64,000 bases of DNA from contig NZ_CP017478.1 in NCBI RefSeq assembly GCF_001761325.1, positions 3,307,501 to 3,371,500 on the forward strand, written 5' to 3'. The position numbers and the translations under genes are program-made. The stretch is from Urechidicola croceus (lineage in GTDB: Bacteria > Bacteroidota > Bacteroidia > Flavobacteriales > Flavobacteriaceae). The notes under the pieces are model-generated. The model saw only the letters and a program-made list of their open reading frames with translations, was not told the DNA's origin and searched no databases. Of the stretch, positions 1 to 8,782 are shown in pieces (positions within the stretch are counted from its first letter, which is position 1; every line of letters begins with the position of its first letter).

Positions 1-1
1 A

Positions 2-1132
2 GGCGTTGTTGGTATTTTTGGTGCAAGTAATTTCCCTTTGGCTTTTTCAGTTGCTGGAGGAGATACAGCATCTGCATTGGCAAGTGGATGCCCAATAATT
101 GTTAAAGCACACCCGTCACATCCAGGAACTTGTGAATTGATTGCTATCGCAATTAATAGAGCAATAGAAAAATCAGGTATGCCAAATGGAGTTTTTTCTA
201 TGCTTCATGGCACCTCTGTTGATGTTGGTATGGGAATTGTAAAACATCCGTTGGTTAAAGCAATAGGTTTTACAGGCTCTTTTAAAGGTGGAAAATCACT
301 ATTTGATACTGCTAATAAACGTAAAGAGCCAATACCAGTTTATGCAGAAATGGGAAGTATTAATCCCGTTTTTATACTTTCCAATACTTTAAAAGAAAAT
401 CAAAATGAAATTGCCAAAGGTTTAGCCAATTCCGTAACTTTAGGTGTTGGACAATTTTGTACAAATCCAGGAATTGTATTTGTAAATAAAACTAAAGACT
501 ATTCAAAATTTATTGGTCATTTAGCGGTTAATATACAAGAAGTGGAAGCCAATACTATGCTGAATAGTGGTATAAAAAACGCTTATGAAAGTGGTGTCAA
601 TCATTTAAAAAGTAAGAATAAAGTAACTATTTTATCTCAGGGTAAAGAAAATGCTGAGGGTTATAGAGGTAGCGCATATCTTTTTGAAACAACAGCAAAA
701 AACTTCTTACGTAAAGATTATTTTGAAGAGGAAGTGTTTGGTCCATCAACAATTGCGATTATTGCAGATTCAAAATCAGAATTGATTGAATCGGCTAAAA
801 AGTTGAAAGGCCATTTAACGGCTTCAATATTTGGAACCGATAAAGATTTAAAAGATAATATTGAATTAATAAAAATATTAGAACAAAAAGTAGGAAGGTT
901 GATGATAAATAATTTCCCTACAGGTGTTGAGGTGTGTCATTCAATGGTTCATGGAGGTCCATTTCCTGCTACGACTGACAGTAGAACAACCTCAGTAGGA
1001 ACTGGTGCGATTACACGTTTTACAAGGCCATTTTGTTATCAGAATTTTCCCCAAGAATTATTGCCAGATGAATTGAAAGATTCCAACCCATTAAATATTT
1101 GGAGATTGGTAGATAATGAATTTAAAAAATAA
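2..1132 (+). CDS. NADP-type aldehyde dehydrogenase, C-terminal part (2,5-dioxovalerate dehydrogenase-like)
   Basis: The frame is open to the left edge, so the gene begins outside the window; about 376 codons of a protein usually near 525 residues are visible. The first visible residues (GVVGIFGASNFPLAFS) are the typical nucleotide-binding stretch of this aldehyde dehydrogenase branch. The catalytic cysteine lies in VGQFCTNPG and the general-base glutamate in YAEMGSINP; EEVFGPSTI follows near the C-terminus. The closest family I recognise is alpha-ketoglutaric semialdehyde (2,5-dioxovalerate) dehydrogenase, which oxidises the last intermediate of non-phosphorylative pentose and uronate breakdown to 2-oxoglutarate. 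The GH115 glucuronidase 76 bp downstream on the same strand fits sugar-acid use. Substrate is inferred from family resemblance only. Confidence 0.85.
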   Translation, partial: GVVGIFGASNFPLAFSVAGGDTASALASGCPIIVKAHPSHPGTCELIAIAINRAIEKSGMPNGVFSMLHGTSVDVGMGIVKHPLVKAIGFTGSFKGGKSLFDTANKRKEPIPVYAEMGSINPVFILSNTLKENQNEIAKGLANSVTLGVGQFCTNPGIVFVNKTKDYSKFIGHLAVNIQEVEANTMLNSGIKNAYESGVNHLKSKNKVTILSQGKENAEGYRGSAYLFETTAKNFLRKDYFEEEVFGPSTIAIIADSKSELIESAKKLKGHLTASIFGTDKDLKDNIELIKILEQKVGRLMINNFPTGVEVCHSMVHGGPFPATTDSRTTSVGTGAITRFTRPFCYQNFPQELLPDELKDSNPLNIWRLVDNEFKK

Positions 1133-1208
1133 AATAGAAATTTAAGATTGAAAATACACTCATTATTATTTGAATTGATGCAATCGTAATTAAAGAATTT
1201 ATAAAAAA

Positions 1209-4076
1209 ATGAAACAAACAAAATTAAGGTATGTATTTCTCTTTATTGGAATAGCACTAGGCTTCTGGCTTTATAAAAAAGTTGTAATTGATAAAAAAGA
1301 AACTACTACTCTTGTCTCGAGTGAATACGGATTTTCCTTATCTCGAAATGGGATTTCAACGCCAATTTATGTAAGCGATAATGACTATTCTGGTGTCTTA
1401 AAAATTGCCAAAATTTTTCAAGAAGATATTGAACGTGTTTCTGATGTTAAACCAGATTTAATAACCGATAAAGTTCCTTCAAATGGAACTGCAGTAATTG
1501 TTGGAACAATCGGTAAAAGTGAAATAATTGACAAACTTATTGCTGATGATAAAATTGATGTCTCTTCGATAAAAGGTAAATGGGAAACATTTTTAATAGA
1601 AACAGTGACTAATCCAATTGATGGAGTAGATGAAGCTCTAGTTATTGTCGGTAGTGATAAAAGAGGAACTATCTACGGCATGTTTGATATCTCAAGTGAC
1701 ATAGGTGTTTCTCCATGGTATTTTTGGGCTGATGTTCCTGTAAAGAAAAAAGAAAATGTGTATATCGCTCGTGGTAGCCATACAAAAGGAACTCCAAAAG
1801 TAAAATATCGTGGAATTTTTATAAACGATGAAGCTCCTGCCTTGTCAGGATGGGCATTTGAAAATTTTGGAGGATTTAATGCTAAGTTTTACGACCATGT
1901 TTTTGAATTGATTTTACGAATGAAAGGAAACTATTTATGGCCATCAATGTGGGGGAGAATGTTTTATGTAAATGATCCCCAAAATGCAGTTTTAGCAGAT
2001 GAATATGGAGTTGTAATGGGAACTTCTCACCACGAACCCTTAACGCGTGCACATGCTGAATGGCAACGTTTTGGTAAAGGAGAATGGAATTACAATACAA
2101 ATGCTGAAGGGTTAAAGAAGTTTTGGAAAGAAGGTATGGAACGTAGGGGAAATACCGAATCTATTATAACGGTAGGTATGCGTGGTGATGGTGACGAAGC
2201 GATGAGCGAAGGAACTGCTACTGAATTGTTAGAAACTATTGTCAATGATCAGCGTAAAATTATTGAAGAAGTTACAGGTAAACCCGCATCTGAAACACCT
2301 CAAATTTGGGCATTGTATAAAGAAGTTCAAGATTATTATGACAAAGGAATGAAAGTTCCTGACGATGTTATTTTACTATTATGTGATGACAATTGGGGAA
2401 ATCTTAGAAAATTACCTGAATTGGATGCAGAACCAAGAGAAGGAGGTTATGGTATTTATTATCATTTTGATTATGTTGGTGGTCCGCGAAATTATAAGTG
2501 GTTAAACACAACTCAAATTGAACGAACTTGGGAGCAAATGAATTTAGCATACGAACACGGTGCAGATAAATTATGGGTTGTGAATGTAGGTGATATAAAG
2601 CCAGTTGAATTCCCAATAGAGTTCTTTTTAGATTATGCTTGGGATCCTGAAAAATGGAATGCCAATAATCTTCCAGATTATTATACACAATGGGCCGAGA
2701 AAAATTTCGGAAGTCAGTTTGCAGAAGAAATTGCTTATTTGATGTCTAAATATACCAAATATAATGCAAGAAGAAAACCTGAAATGCTAGACCCAAGTAC
2801 GTATAGTTTGGTGAATTTTAATGAGGCAGATAGAGTAATTGAAGAATACAACGAATTAGTTATTAGAGCAGATAGTTTAAAATCGGAATTACCTGAAGAA
2901 TATCATGATGCTTTCTATCAATTAGTACAACACCCAATAGTTGCTTGTGCCAACTTAAATGAATTGTATGTTGCTGCAGCTAAGAACAAGTTATATGCAG
3001 AGCAAGGAAGAGCATCGACAAATAAATATGCGCAAAAAGTAAAAGATTTGTATTTGAAAGATTCTATGATTACGAAATTCTATCATGAAGAATTAGCAGG
3101 TGGAAAGTGGAACCATATGATGGCACAAACTCATATTGGTTATAAAATTTGGCAAGAACCAAGATTTAATTCTATGCCAGAAACTGTTGAGGTTGACTTA
3201 GATGATAGTTCAGACTTTGGTTTTGTAGTTGAAGGAAGTAATGTTACTTTTCCAAATGATTCAATAAAAGTGGCAAAACTACCAGAATTTGATAACATCA
3301 ATAAACAGAAATATTATATTAATACTTTTAATAGTATTAAATATTTAATAAAAGGAGATGCTGATTGGATTCAAATAGAAAAAGATGAAAAAGGTGAAAA
3401 AGGAAGAAATTTTATTTCAATTGATTGGTCTAAAATTTCGAAAAATAAAAATGAAACAACTATAAAAGTTGGAGGTATACCTGTTGAAATTACAGCAAAT
3501 AAACTAGACAATTCAGTCAAAGGTTTTGTTGAAAGTAACGGTTATATTTCAATAAGTGCAGAAAACTTTACCAAGAAGGTTGAACCAAAAAGTTTTCATT
3601 GGAAAGTGGTAAAGAATTTAGGAAAAACTGGTTCTTCAGTAATTTCGCTACCGATTAAAGAAGGGAGAGTAGCATTGAGTGAAAATTCACCTAAATTATC
3701 TTACAAGGTGCATTTCCAAAATAAAGGAAAAGTGAAAATTCATACTTATTTTGCGCCAACTATAAATTACTCAACACGAGAAGGAATGTATTTTGGTTTA
3801 TCATTTGATGATGAGAAACCAACTCAAGTAAATTATGATTCAGATCCTTGGATTTTTAATTATAATGGTAAAGTTCCAAGTAAATGGGGGCAAAATGTTG
3901 GAGATCATGTTAAAATAATAACAACAGAACTAGAAATTAGCGAGGCTGGAAATCACACTCTAAATTATTATAGAGTTGATGAAGGATTAGTATTACAAAA
4001 AATTATAATTGAAACTGGCGAGAGTGGAATTCCTGAAAGTTATTTAGGTCCACCAGAAAGCGCATATGCAGAATAA
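1209..4076 (+). CDS. Glycoside hydrolase family 115 (xylan alpha-1,2-glucuronidase)
   Basis: This 955-residue protein matches family GH115, which removes (4-O-methyl)-glucuronic acid from xylan side chains. Recognisable family stretches are YRGIFINDEAPALSGWAFENF near residue 200, LRMKGNYLWPSMW near 237 and GMRGDGDEAM near 323. The last ~180 residues form the usual GH115 C-terminal beta-rich domain starting around GYISISAENF. Residues 8-24 are a hydrophobic anchor without a clear cleavage site or lipobox, so the enzyme is probably exported and membrane-tethered. The gene follows a sugar-acid dehydrogenase in the same direction, and a GH10 xylanase lies 11 kb away. No SusC/SusD pair or regulator is adjacent. 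A perfect hairpin terminator starts at the stop codon. Confidence 0.93.
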   Translation: MKQTKLRYVFLFIGIALGFWLYKKVVIDKKETTTLVSSEYGFSLSRNGISTPIYVSDNDYSGVLKIAKIFQEDIERVSDVKPDLITDKVPSNGTAVIVGTIGKSEIIDKLIADDKIDVSSIKGKWETFLIETVTNPIDGVDEALVIVGSDKRGTIYGMFDISSDIGVSPWYFWADVPVKKKENVYIARGSHTKGTPKVKYRGIFINDEAPALSGWAFENFGGFNAKFYDHVFELILRMKGNYLWPSMWGRMFYVNDPQNAVLADEYGVVMGTSHHEPLTRAHAEWQRFGKGEWNYNTNAEGLKKFWKEGMERRGNTESIITVGMRGDGDEAMSEGTATELLETIVNDQRKIIEEVTGKPASETPQIWALYKEVQDYYDKGMKVPDDVILLLCDDNWGNLRKLPELDAEPREGGYGIYYHFDYVGGPRNYKWLNTTQIERTWEQMNLAYEHGADKLWVVNVGDIKPVEFPIEFFLDYAWDPEKWNANNLPDYYTQWAEKNFGSQFAEEIAYLMSKYTKYNARRKPEMLDPSTYSLVNFNEADRVIEEYNELVIRADSLKSELPEEYHDAFYQLVQHPIVACANLNELYVAAAKNKLYAEQGRASTNKYAQKVKDLYLKDSMITKFYHEELAGGKWNHMMAQTHIGYKIWQEPRFNSMPETVEVDLDDSSDFGFVVEGSNVTFPNDSIKVAKLPEFDNINKQKYYINTFNSIKYLIKGDADWIQIEKDEKGEKGRNFISIDWSKISKNKNETTIKVGGIPVEITANKLDNSVKGFVESNGYISISAENFTKKVEPKSFHWKVVKNLGKTGSSVISLPIKEGRVALSENSPKLSYKVHFQNKGKVKIHTYFAPTINYSTREGMYFGLSFDDEKPTQVNYDSDPWIFNYNGKVPSKWGQNVGDHVKIITTELEISEAGNHTLNYYRVDEGLVLQKIIIETGESGIPESYLGPPESAYAE

Positions 4077-4116
4077 AAGAAAGAGGATAAATTATAATTT
4101 ATCCTCTTTCTTTTTT
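4076..4116. terminator. Bidirectional hairpin terminator, overlapping the end of a reverse-strand gene
   Basis: A perfect 18-bp inverted repeat (arms 4076-4093 and 4096-4113) is followed by a T-run on the plus strand and by an A-run on the other side. It directly follows the GH115 stop codon. The left-hand arm also encodes the last residues and stop of the reverse-strand ribbon-helix-helix gene ending at 4092, so one sequence serves as coding DNA and as terminator. Confidence 0.85.
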
Positions 4117-4262
4117 GGTTCACGTTTGGCATCTTTTAGGCATTGATTTAGCATCCACTCAATTTGTCCATTGGTAGAACGAAACTCATCAGCAGCCCAT
4201 TTTTCAACTGCTTTGAGCATCTCTTCATTAATTCTTAATGCAAATGCTTTTTTCTTTGCCAT
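4092..4262 (-). CDS. Small ribbon-helix-helix (Arc-type) DNA-binding protein
   Basis: This 56-residue protein begins MAKKKAFALRINEEMLKAVE and continues with WAADEFRSTNGQIEWML, the usual pattern of Arc-family ribbon-helix-helix repressors: a short beta strand (KAFALRI) followed by two helices. The tail is lysine-rich (KREPKKKEDKL). It lies 9 bp downstream of a 54-residue DUF4177-like gene and, further upstream, an SPFH gene, all on the reverse strand. The spacing suggests co-transcription with the DUF4177 gene. Its DNA target is unknown; autoregulation of the small cluster is a plausible inference. The 3' end is embedded in a terminator stem. Confidence 0.8.
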   Translation of the reverse strand: MAKKKAFALRINEEMLKAVEKWAADEFRSTNGQIEWMLNQCLKDAKREPKKKEDKL

Positions 4263-4271
4263 TTATAAAAT

Positions 4272-4436
4272 TTATTCTTTTTTATCTCGTTCTAACACCG
4301 CTTTAATTACTGCTCTATGATTAAAAACATTGATAACTCTCCATCCAGTTTTTGCATAACTGTTGAGTAAATCTTCAAAGTCCTCATCTTTTTTAATAGG
4401 TGTTCCTTTTTGCCTTATTAGTTTGTATTCTTTCAT
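4272..4436 (-). CDS. DUF4177-like small protein
   Basis: This 54-residue protein starts MKEYKLIRQKGTPIKKDEDF and continues EDLLNSYAKTGWRVINVF, resembling DUF4177, whose members carry the pattern Y-K-(V/L) followed by L-N-x-Y-x-x-x-G-W-x-(V/L). No function is established for the family. It is predicted soluble and without a signal peptide. It precedes the ribbon-helix-helix gene by 9 bp and is separated by 235 bp from the SPFH gene upstream on the same strand. Confidence 0.7.
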   Translation of the reverse strand: MKEYKLIRQKGTPIKKDEDFEDLLNSYAKTGWRVINVFNHRAVIKAVLERDKKE

Positions 4437-4483
4437 TTTTAAATTGTTTTAAACAGGTTTTGGTTTATGGAAATTTTGAGATT

Positions 4484-4597
4484 TCAAAAATCAAAATAAG
4501 GATTCCAATTGTTTTTTGTGATTCCGTTTGTATTGACAGACAATATAGCTCCAATTGCCAATAGGACAAAATTAATATATTTGAATATGTACTTCAA
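4484..4597 (-). pseudogene. Possible decayed small membrane-protein gene
   Basis: On the reverse strand a 37-codon frame opening with TTG reads (L)KYIFKYINFVLLAIGAILSV, a convincing membrane helix, then stops at 4484. A neighbouring frame continues with another hydrophobic run (GILILIFEISKFP), so a two-helix protein broken by a frameshift is possible. There is no ATG in frame. The stretch lies in the 235-bp gap between the SPFH and DUF4177 genes. This is a low-confidence call; it may be chance in AT-rich sequence. Confidence 0.25.
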
Positions 4598-4671
4598 AAT
4601 AGAAAAATAATTTTGCAAACATTGAAAATGAATATAATAAGTAAAAAGATCATGTATTCTAAATATTTAAA

Positions 4672-5532
4672 TTAGTGACTGAGTGTCCCAGTATTTACAA
4701 CAGGAGTAGCTTCTTTATCTGAGCAAAGAATGACCATTAAGTTACTGACCATTGCCGCTTTACGTTCTTCATCTAAATCAACTATTTCTTTTTTATTTAA
4801 TTCTTCCAAAGCCATTTCTACCATACTTACAGCACCCTCAACAATTTTGTGTCTTGCAGCAACTATTGCTGTTGCTTGTTGCCTTTTTAGCATGGCATTT
4901 GCAATTTCTTGAGCGTATGCTAGATAACCAATTCTAGCCTCAAGAACTTCAATTCCAGCCATTGATAACCTTTCTGATAATTCTAGTTCTAATGCCTCAC
5001 TTACCTCATTAACACTTGCTCTAAGTGTAATATCTTCATCATGACCCTCATCTGCAAAATTATCATACGGATATAAACTAGCTAATTTTCGAACTGCAGC
5101 GTCAGATTGAACTCGTACAAAGTTTTCATAATTGTCAACATCAAATGCAGCTTTAAAAGTATCTTTTACTTTCCAAACAAGAATAGTGCTTATCATAATT
5201 GGGTTTCCCAATTTATCATTCACCTTTACTCTTTCACTATCAAAATTACTTGCACGTAAAGAAATACTTCTCTTTTTATACAAAGGATTTGCCCAATAGA
5301 AACCATTCTCTTTTACAGTTCCTATATATTTTCCGAAAAGGAGTAAGACTTTAGAAGTGTTAGGTGTTACAATAAAAAAACCTGGAATTATTGTAAATAA
5401 AAGAAAAATTGAAGGTATTATTAATTTAACGTTCTTAACAGCTATTCCAAAAAATAATGTAGCAATTAATAAAACTGCTAAGAGTAACATTATATATCCA
5501 TTTGATACTTTTATAGTTTTTTCTTCTTTCAT
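4672..5532 (-). CDS. SPFH / band 7 domain membrane protein
   Basis: This 286-residue protein has two hydrophobic segments at about residues 12-50 followed by an SPFH (stomatin/prohibitin/flotillin) domain, seen in VNDKLGNPIMISTILVWKVKD, FVRVQSDAAVRKLAS and LSMAGIEVLEARIGYLAYAQEIANAML. SPFH proteins oligomerise into membrane scaffolds that organise lipids or regulate membrane proteases. No NfeD-type partner, the usual companion of slipins, is adjacent. Instead two tiny genes (DUF4177-like and Arc-type) follow on the same strand. The start is the ATG just after a short AT-rich leader; the divergent nuclease gene begins 114 bp away. Confidence 0.9.
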   Translation of the reverse strand: MKEEKTIKVSNGYIMLLLAVLLIATLFFGIAVKNVKLIIPSIFLLFTIIPGFFIVTPNTSKVLLLFGKYIGTVKENGFYWANPLYKKRSISLRASNFDSERVKVNDKLGNPIMISTILVWKVKDTFKAAFDVDNYENFVRVQSDAAVRKLASLYPYDNFADEGHDEDITLRASVNEVSEALELELSERLSMAGIEVLEARIGYLAYAQEIANAMLKRQQATAIVAARHKIVEGAVSMVEMALEELNKKEIVDLDEERKAAMVSNLMVILCSDKEATPVVNTGTLSH

Positions 5533-5646
5533 GATAGTTAAATTTAATATGATATTAAAATGATATCACAAATATATCAATTATTATTTGTTAAATCCAA
5601 ATTTTTTATCAAAAATCTTTTTAACTTAGCCAAAATATTTATTAGA

Positions 5647-6426
5647 ATGAAAACAAAAATAATATACTTACTAATCGTCTTATTTACATTTTCTTATCAA
5701 GCAAATGCCTCTAAAAAATGGGGAGCAACAGGTCATAGAGTAGTTGGCGCAATTGCAGATAATCACTTAAAACCAAAGACAAAACGCAAACTTAAAAAGT
5801 TATTAAAAAGAAAGACTTTGGCTTTTGTCTCAACTTATGGTGATGAAATAAAGTCGGATAAAAGATATAATGAGTTTTATACATGGCACTATGTAAATTT
5901 CCCTTTGGATAGTGATTATGGAAGTTCAGAAAAAAATCCAAAAGGAGATATTATCTCAGGTATTGAGTATTGTAAAAATATTATAAAAGACAAGAATTCT
6001 TCAGACGATGATAAGGCTTTTTATTTGAAGTTATTAATTCACCTTGTTGGAGATTTACACCAACCGATGCATATAGGTAAAGCTGAAGATAGAGGAGGTA
6101 ATGATATAAAATTACAATGGTTTTATGAAGATACAAACTTACATAGGGTTTGGGACACTGAAATGATAGAAGAATTTGGAATGGGTTATCAAGAACTGGC
6201 TTCTAATGCTGATGTTTTAACAAAACAGCAGATTAAAGAAATTCAAAAAGGAACAACATTAGATTGGGTAAATGAGGTACGAGAATTGACTAAAGAAGTA
6301 TATGGAAGTTATGAAGAAGGTGAAAATTTGAGATATAGATATAATTATAGACATTTCAATACACTTCGTTCACAACTACAAATAGGAGGGATTCGACTTG
6401 CAAAAGTTTTGAATGATTTGTTTTAA
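5647..6426 (+). CDS. S1/P1-type zinc-dependent nuclease, secreted
   Basis: Starting at the ATG at 5647 gives 259 residues with a clean signal peptide (MKTKIIYLLIVLFTFSYQANA) and a mature N-terminus SKKWGATGHRVVGAIAD. In S1/P1 nucleases the tryptophan near the mature N-terminus and the histidine of GHR bind zinc. Further family marks are FYTWHYVNFP, LLIHLVGDLHQPMHIG and NLHRVWDTEMIE. The family degrades single-stranded DNA and RNA to 5'-nucleotides and is used outside the cytoplasm, probably for phosphate or nucleotide scavenging. An upstream in-frame start at 5560 would place 29 extra residues before the signal peptide and is not preferred. Confidence 0.92.
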   Translation: MKTKIIYLLIVLFTFSYQANASKKWGATGHRVVGAIADNHLKPKTKRKLKKLLKRKTLAFVSTYGDEIKSDKRYNEFYTWHYVNFPLDSDYGSSEKNPKGDIISGIEYCKNIIKDKNSSDDDKAFYLKLLIHLVGDLHQPMHIGKAEDRGGNDIKLQWFYEDTNLHRVWDTEMIEEFGMGYQELASNADVLTKQQIKEIQKGTTLDWVNEVRELTKEVYGSYEEGENLRYRYNYRHFNTLRSQLQIGGIRLAKVLNDLF

Positions 6427-6446
6427 ATAATCATTTTTAAATAATT

Positions 6447-6484
6447 AAAAGGCAAATTAAATTTATTTAATTTGCCTTTTTTTT
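6447..6484 (+). terminator. Hairpin terminator after the nuclease gene
   Basis: The arms ggcaaattaa (6451-6460) and ttaatttgcc (6467-6476 region) form a stem flanked by an A-run on the left and eight T residues on the right, as expected for intrinsic termination of the nuclease transcript. Confidence 0.8.
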
Positions 6485-6530
6485 GTACTTTTATTTTTTA
6501 TAATTATCTACTAATCAAAAACTTACATTT

Positions 6531-8246
6531 ATGAAAGTTCAACTTATTTATTTAGTAGGTTTATTGCTTTTTTTTATTTCTTGTAAAAAATCAGTTACTG
6601 CTAAAACTACTATTCCAGAAATTAATTATTCTTGCGTACCACAGATTACAGATGCCGAATGGTATGAAAGTGAAAATTTCGCACCATTATTTGATGGATT
6701 AGATGTTATTAATTATCCTATTACAACTCCAAGTCCGCTTGCTCAAAAATATTTTAATCAAGGATTAATTTGGGCATATGGTTTTAACCATGCTGAGGCT
6801 GCTCGTTCGTTTTATTACGCCACAAAGTTAGATCCTGATTGCGCTATGTGCTATTTTGGTTATGCTTATGTTTTAGGACCAAATTACAATGCAGGTATGG
6901 AAAACGATAATTATAAAAGAGCATACGAGGCAATACAAACTGCAAAGAAACTTTCTGAAAATAGTACCCAAAAAGAAAAAAGGTTTATAGATGCTATGGC
7001 TTTGAGATATGTCAAAGTGCCGCCACATGATAGAACTCAGTTGGATATTGAGTATTCAAATGCAATGAAAAAACTGTATAGAATGTATCCAAATGATGCC
7101 GAAATTGGCTCCTTGTATGCAGAATCAATTATGAATTTGCATAAATGGGATTTGTTTGATAAAGAAGGTGTTGCTAAGCCTTGGACACCTGAGATTACAA
7201 CATTACTTGAAAAACTTATTGCACAAAATCCGAAGCATCCAGGAGCACATCATTTTTATATTCACGCTGTTGAAATGTCTAACACACCTGAACGATCAAA
7301 TGCTTCTGCAAAGGTTTTTGATGATGGCTTGGTTCCAGGAGCAGGTCATTTATTACATATGCCATCTCATGTTTATATTAGAACAGGTGAATATCATAAA
7401 GGTACCTTGTCAAATATAGCAGCAGTGGAAGCAGATAGTACTTATGTGACCAAATGCCATGCTCAAGGTGCTTATCCATTAGGGTATTACCCTCATAACT
7501 ATCATTTTATGGCTGCCACAGCAACATTAGAAGGGAATTCAAAATGGGCTATGATTGGCGCTAATAAAGTATCCGAGCACGTACATCCTGAAATTATGAA
7601 ACAACCAGGATGGGGAACATTACAACATTACTACTTGATTCCATATTATGTTGGAGTAAAATTGGGTAAATGGGATAGTATTTTGAGTATGAATCTTAAA
7701 ACGTACGATTTGAAATATCCAAAAGCAATTACTAAATACGCTAGAGGAATGGCTTTTTTAAGAAATGGAAATGTCAATCAAGCTAAAATTGAATTAGCAC
7801 AATTGCAAATTATAGCAGAAGACGAAACTTTAAATGAAATTACTATTTGGGAGATAAATACAGTGTATCCATTGGTACAGATAGCGACTAGAATTTTAAA
7901 TGCTGAAATTTTGGCTTTTGAAGAAAAATATGAACAGAGTATTTATTTATTAAAAGAGGCTGTAGAGATAGAAGATTCATTAAATTATAATGAACCTCCT
8001 GATTGGTTTTTTTCAGTAAGACATCATTTAGGCGCTGTTCAAATCCAAGCAGAACAATACGAAAATGCCATCAAGACATATCAAGATGATTTAAAGCGTT
8101 TACCAAAAAATGGTTGGGCACAACATGGTTTGAAATTAGCGTATCAAAAATTAAATGACGCAGAGAATGTTGCGAAAGTTGAAAAAATGATAGAGAGTAG
8201 TTGGGCATATGCAGATATAGAACTTTCTACATCAGTTATAAAATAA
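6531..8246 (+). CDS. Tetratricopeptide-repeat lipoprotein
   Basis: This 571-residue protein has a lipoprotein signal (MKVQLIYLVGLLLFFIS, cysteine 18) and TPR-like helical repeats, clear at residues 74-110 (QGLIWAYGFNHAEAARSFYYATKLDPDCA) and in the C-terminal third (ENAIKTYQDDLKRLPKNGWAQHGLKLAY). The middle has histidine-containing stretches such as HHFYIHAVEMS and LHMPSHVYIR. Similar large TPR lipoproteins are common in Bacteroidota and lack an established role. It is flanked by terminators, so it is probably a single-gene transcript. Function is not inferred beyond protein-protein interaction on the periplasmic face of a membrane. Confidence 0.85.
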   Translation: MKVQLIYLVGLLLFFISCKKSVTAKTTIPEINYSCVPQITDAEWYESENFAPLFDGLDVINYPITTPSPLAQKYFNQGLIWAYGFNHAEAARSFYYATKLDPDCAMCYFGYAYVLGPNYNAGMENDNYKRAYEAIQTAKKLSENSTQKEKRFIDAMALRYVKVPPHDRTQLDIEYSNAMKKLYRMYPNDAEIGSLYAESIMNLHKWDLFDKEGVAKPWTPEITTLLEKLIAQNPKHPGAHHFYIHAVEMSNTPERSNASAKVFDDGLVPGAGHLLHMPSHVYIRTGEYHKGTLSNIAAVEADSTYVTKCHAQGAYPLGYYPHNYHFMAATATLEGNSKWAMIGANKVSEHVHPEIMKQPGWGTLQHYYLIPYYVGVKLGKWDSILSMNLKTYDLKYPKAITKYARGMAFLRNGNVNQAKIELAQLQIIAEDETLNEITIWEINTVYPLVQIATRILNAEILAFEEKYEQSIYLLKEAVEIEDSLNYNEPPDWFFSVRHHLGAVQIQAEQYENAIKTYQDDLKRLPKNGWAQHGLKLAYQKLNDAENVAKVEKMIESSWAYADIELSTSVIK

Positions 8247-8250
8247 AAAA

Positions 8251-8271
8251 GCTCCAAACATGGAGCATTTT
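8251..8271 (+). terminator. Short hairpin terminator
   Basis: GCTCCA (8251-8256) pairs with TGGAGC (8261-8266) across a four-base loop; an A-run precedes and TTTT follows. It sits directly after the TPR lipoprotein gene and faces the 3' end of the reverse-strand DUF6249 gene. Confidence 0.6.
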
Positions 8272-8290
8272 AGGTTAATTTATGTGTTTA

Positions 8291-8638
8291 TTATTCCTTG
8301 TCCAGTTTCTTAGTTAGGTAAAAACCTAAAACTAATGCCAATCCTGCAAAAGTAAATATGGATCCTGGAAATGCAATTTCAGCATCTAGACCATATATTT
8401 CATGCATTGTTCCACCTACAAAAATACCAACTCCAATGCCAGTAAGTAATAAGGCAAAGTTTAAAACAAATACCTTCCATCCCGGAGAGTTACTTTGCTT
8501 TCCTTTATTAAAAATTTCGGCTCCAACACCTTTTTCTATGAGTGCCATACGTTCTTTATTTCTTGTTGAAAAGAATAAATAAATGATTCCAAAGATTACT
8601 CCGAAAAATATTGGCATTATGATTAATTCTGAATGCAT
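8291..8638 (-). CDS. DUF6249-type small membrane protein
   Basis: This 115-residue protein has an N-terminal membrane helix (about 6-23), the characteristic stretch TRNKERMALIEKGVGAEIF, and two further helices (about 54-76 and 89-108). I recognise it as the DUF6249 family, which often neighbours ECF sigma factor genes in Bacteroidota. Here it is divergent from the sigma gene at 8783, and its upstream region carries the same TGTAACC-N17-GTC promoter pattern as that gene. The inference is that it belongs to the regulon of the neighbouring sigma factor. No catalytic motif is visible. Confidence 0.8.
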   Translation of the reverse strand: MHSELIIMPIFFGVIFGIIYLFFSTRNKERMALIEKGVGAEIFNKGKQSNSPGWKVFVLNFALLLTGIGVGIFVGGTMHEIYGLDAEIAFPGSIFTFAGLALVLGFYLTKKLDKE

Positions 8639-8681
8639 AATTATTTTGTTTTAAAAGATTAATTTTAATTCGTTTTACAAT

Positions 8682-8713
8682 GATATGACTTTAAGAACTT
8701 TGTATAGGTTACA
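8682..8713 (-). promoter_or_regulatory. ECF-type promoter driving the DUF6249 gene
   Basis: Reading the reverse strand, TGTAACC (8713-8707) is followed after exactly 17 nt by GTCATATC (8689-8682). This matches an ECF sigma -35/-10 layout and is nearly the same as the promoter of the divergent sigma gene. The start codon at 8638 leaves a leader of about 35-40 nt. Confidence 0.6.
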
Positions 8714-8746
8714 AAAAACAGCAAAAATATTTTTTATTCAAAAAAA

Positions 8747-8776
8747 TGTAACCTTTATTAAGAGTCACTAGTCTTA
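8747..8776 (+). promoter_or_regulatory. ECF-type promoter of the sigma gene (likely autoregulated)
   Basis: TGTAACC (8747-8753) is followed after exactly 17 nt by GTCTTA (8771-8776). The sigma gene's first ATG is at 8783, so transcription would start at or within a few bases of the start codon; either the mRNA is nearly leaderless or the true start is a later codon. Confidence 0.6.
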
Positions 8777-8782
8777 CTATAG

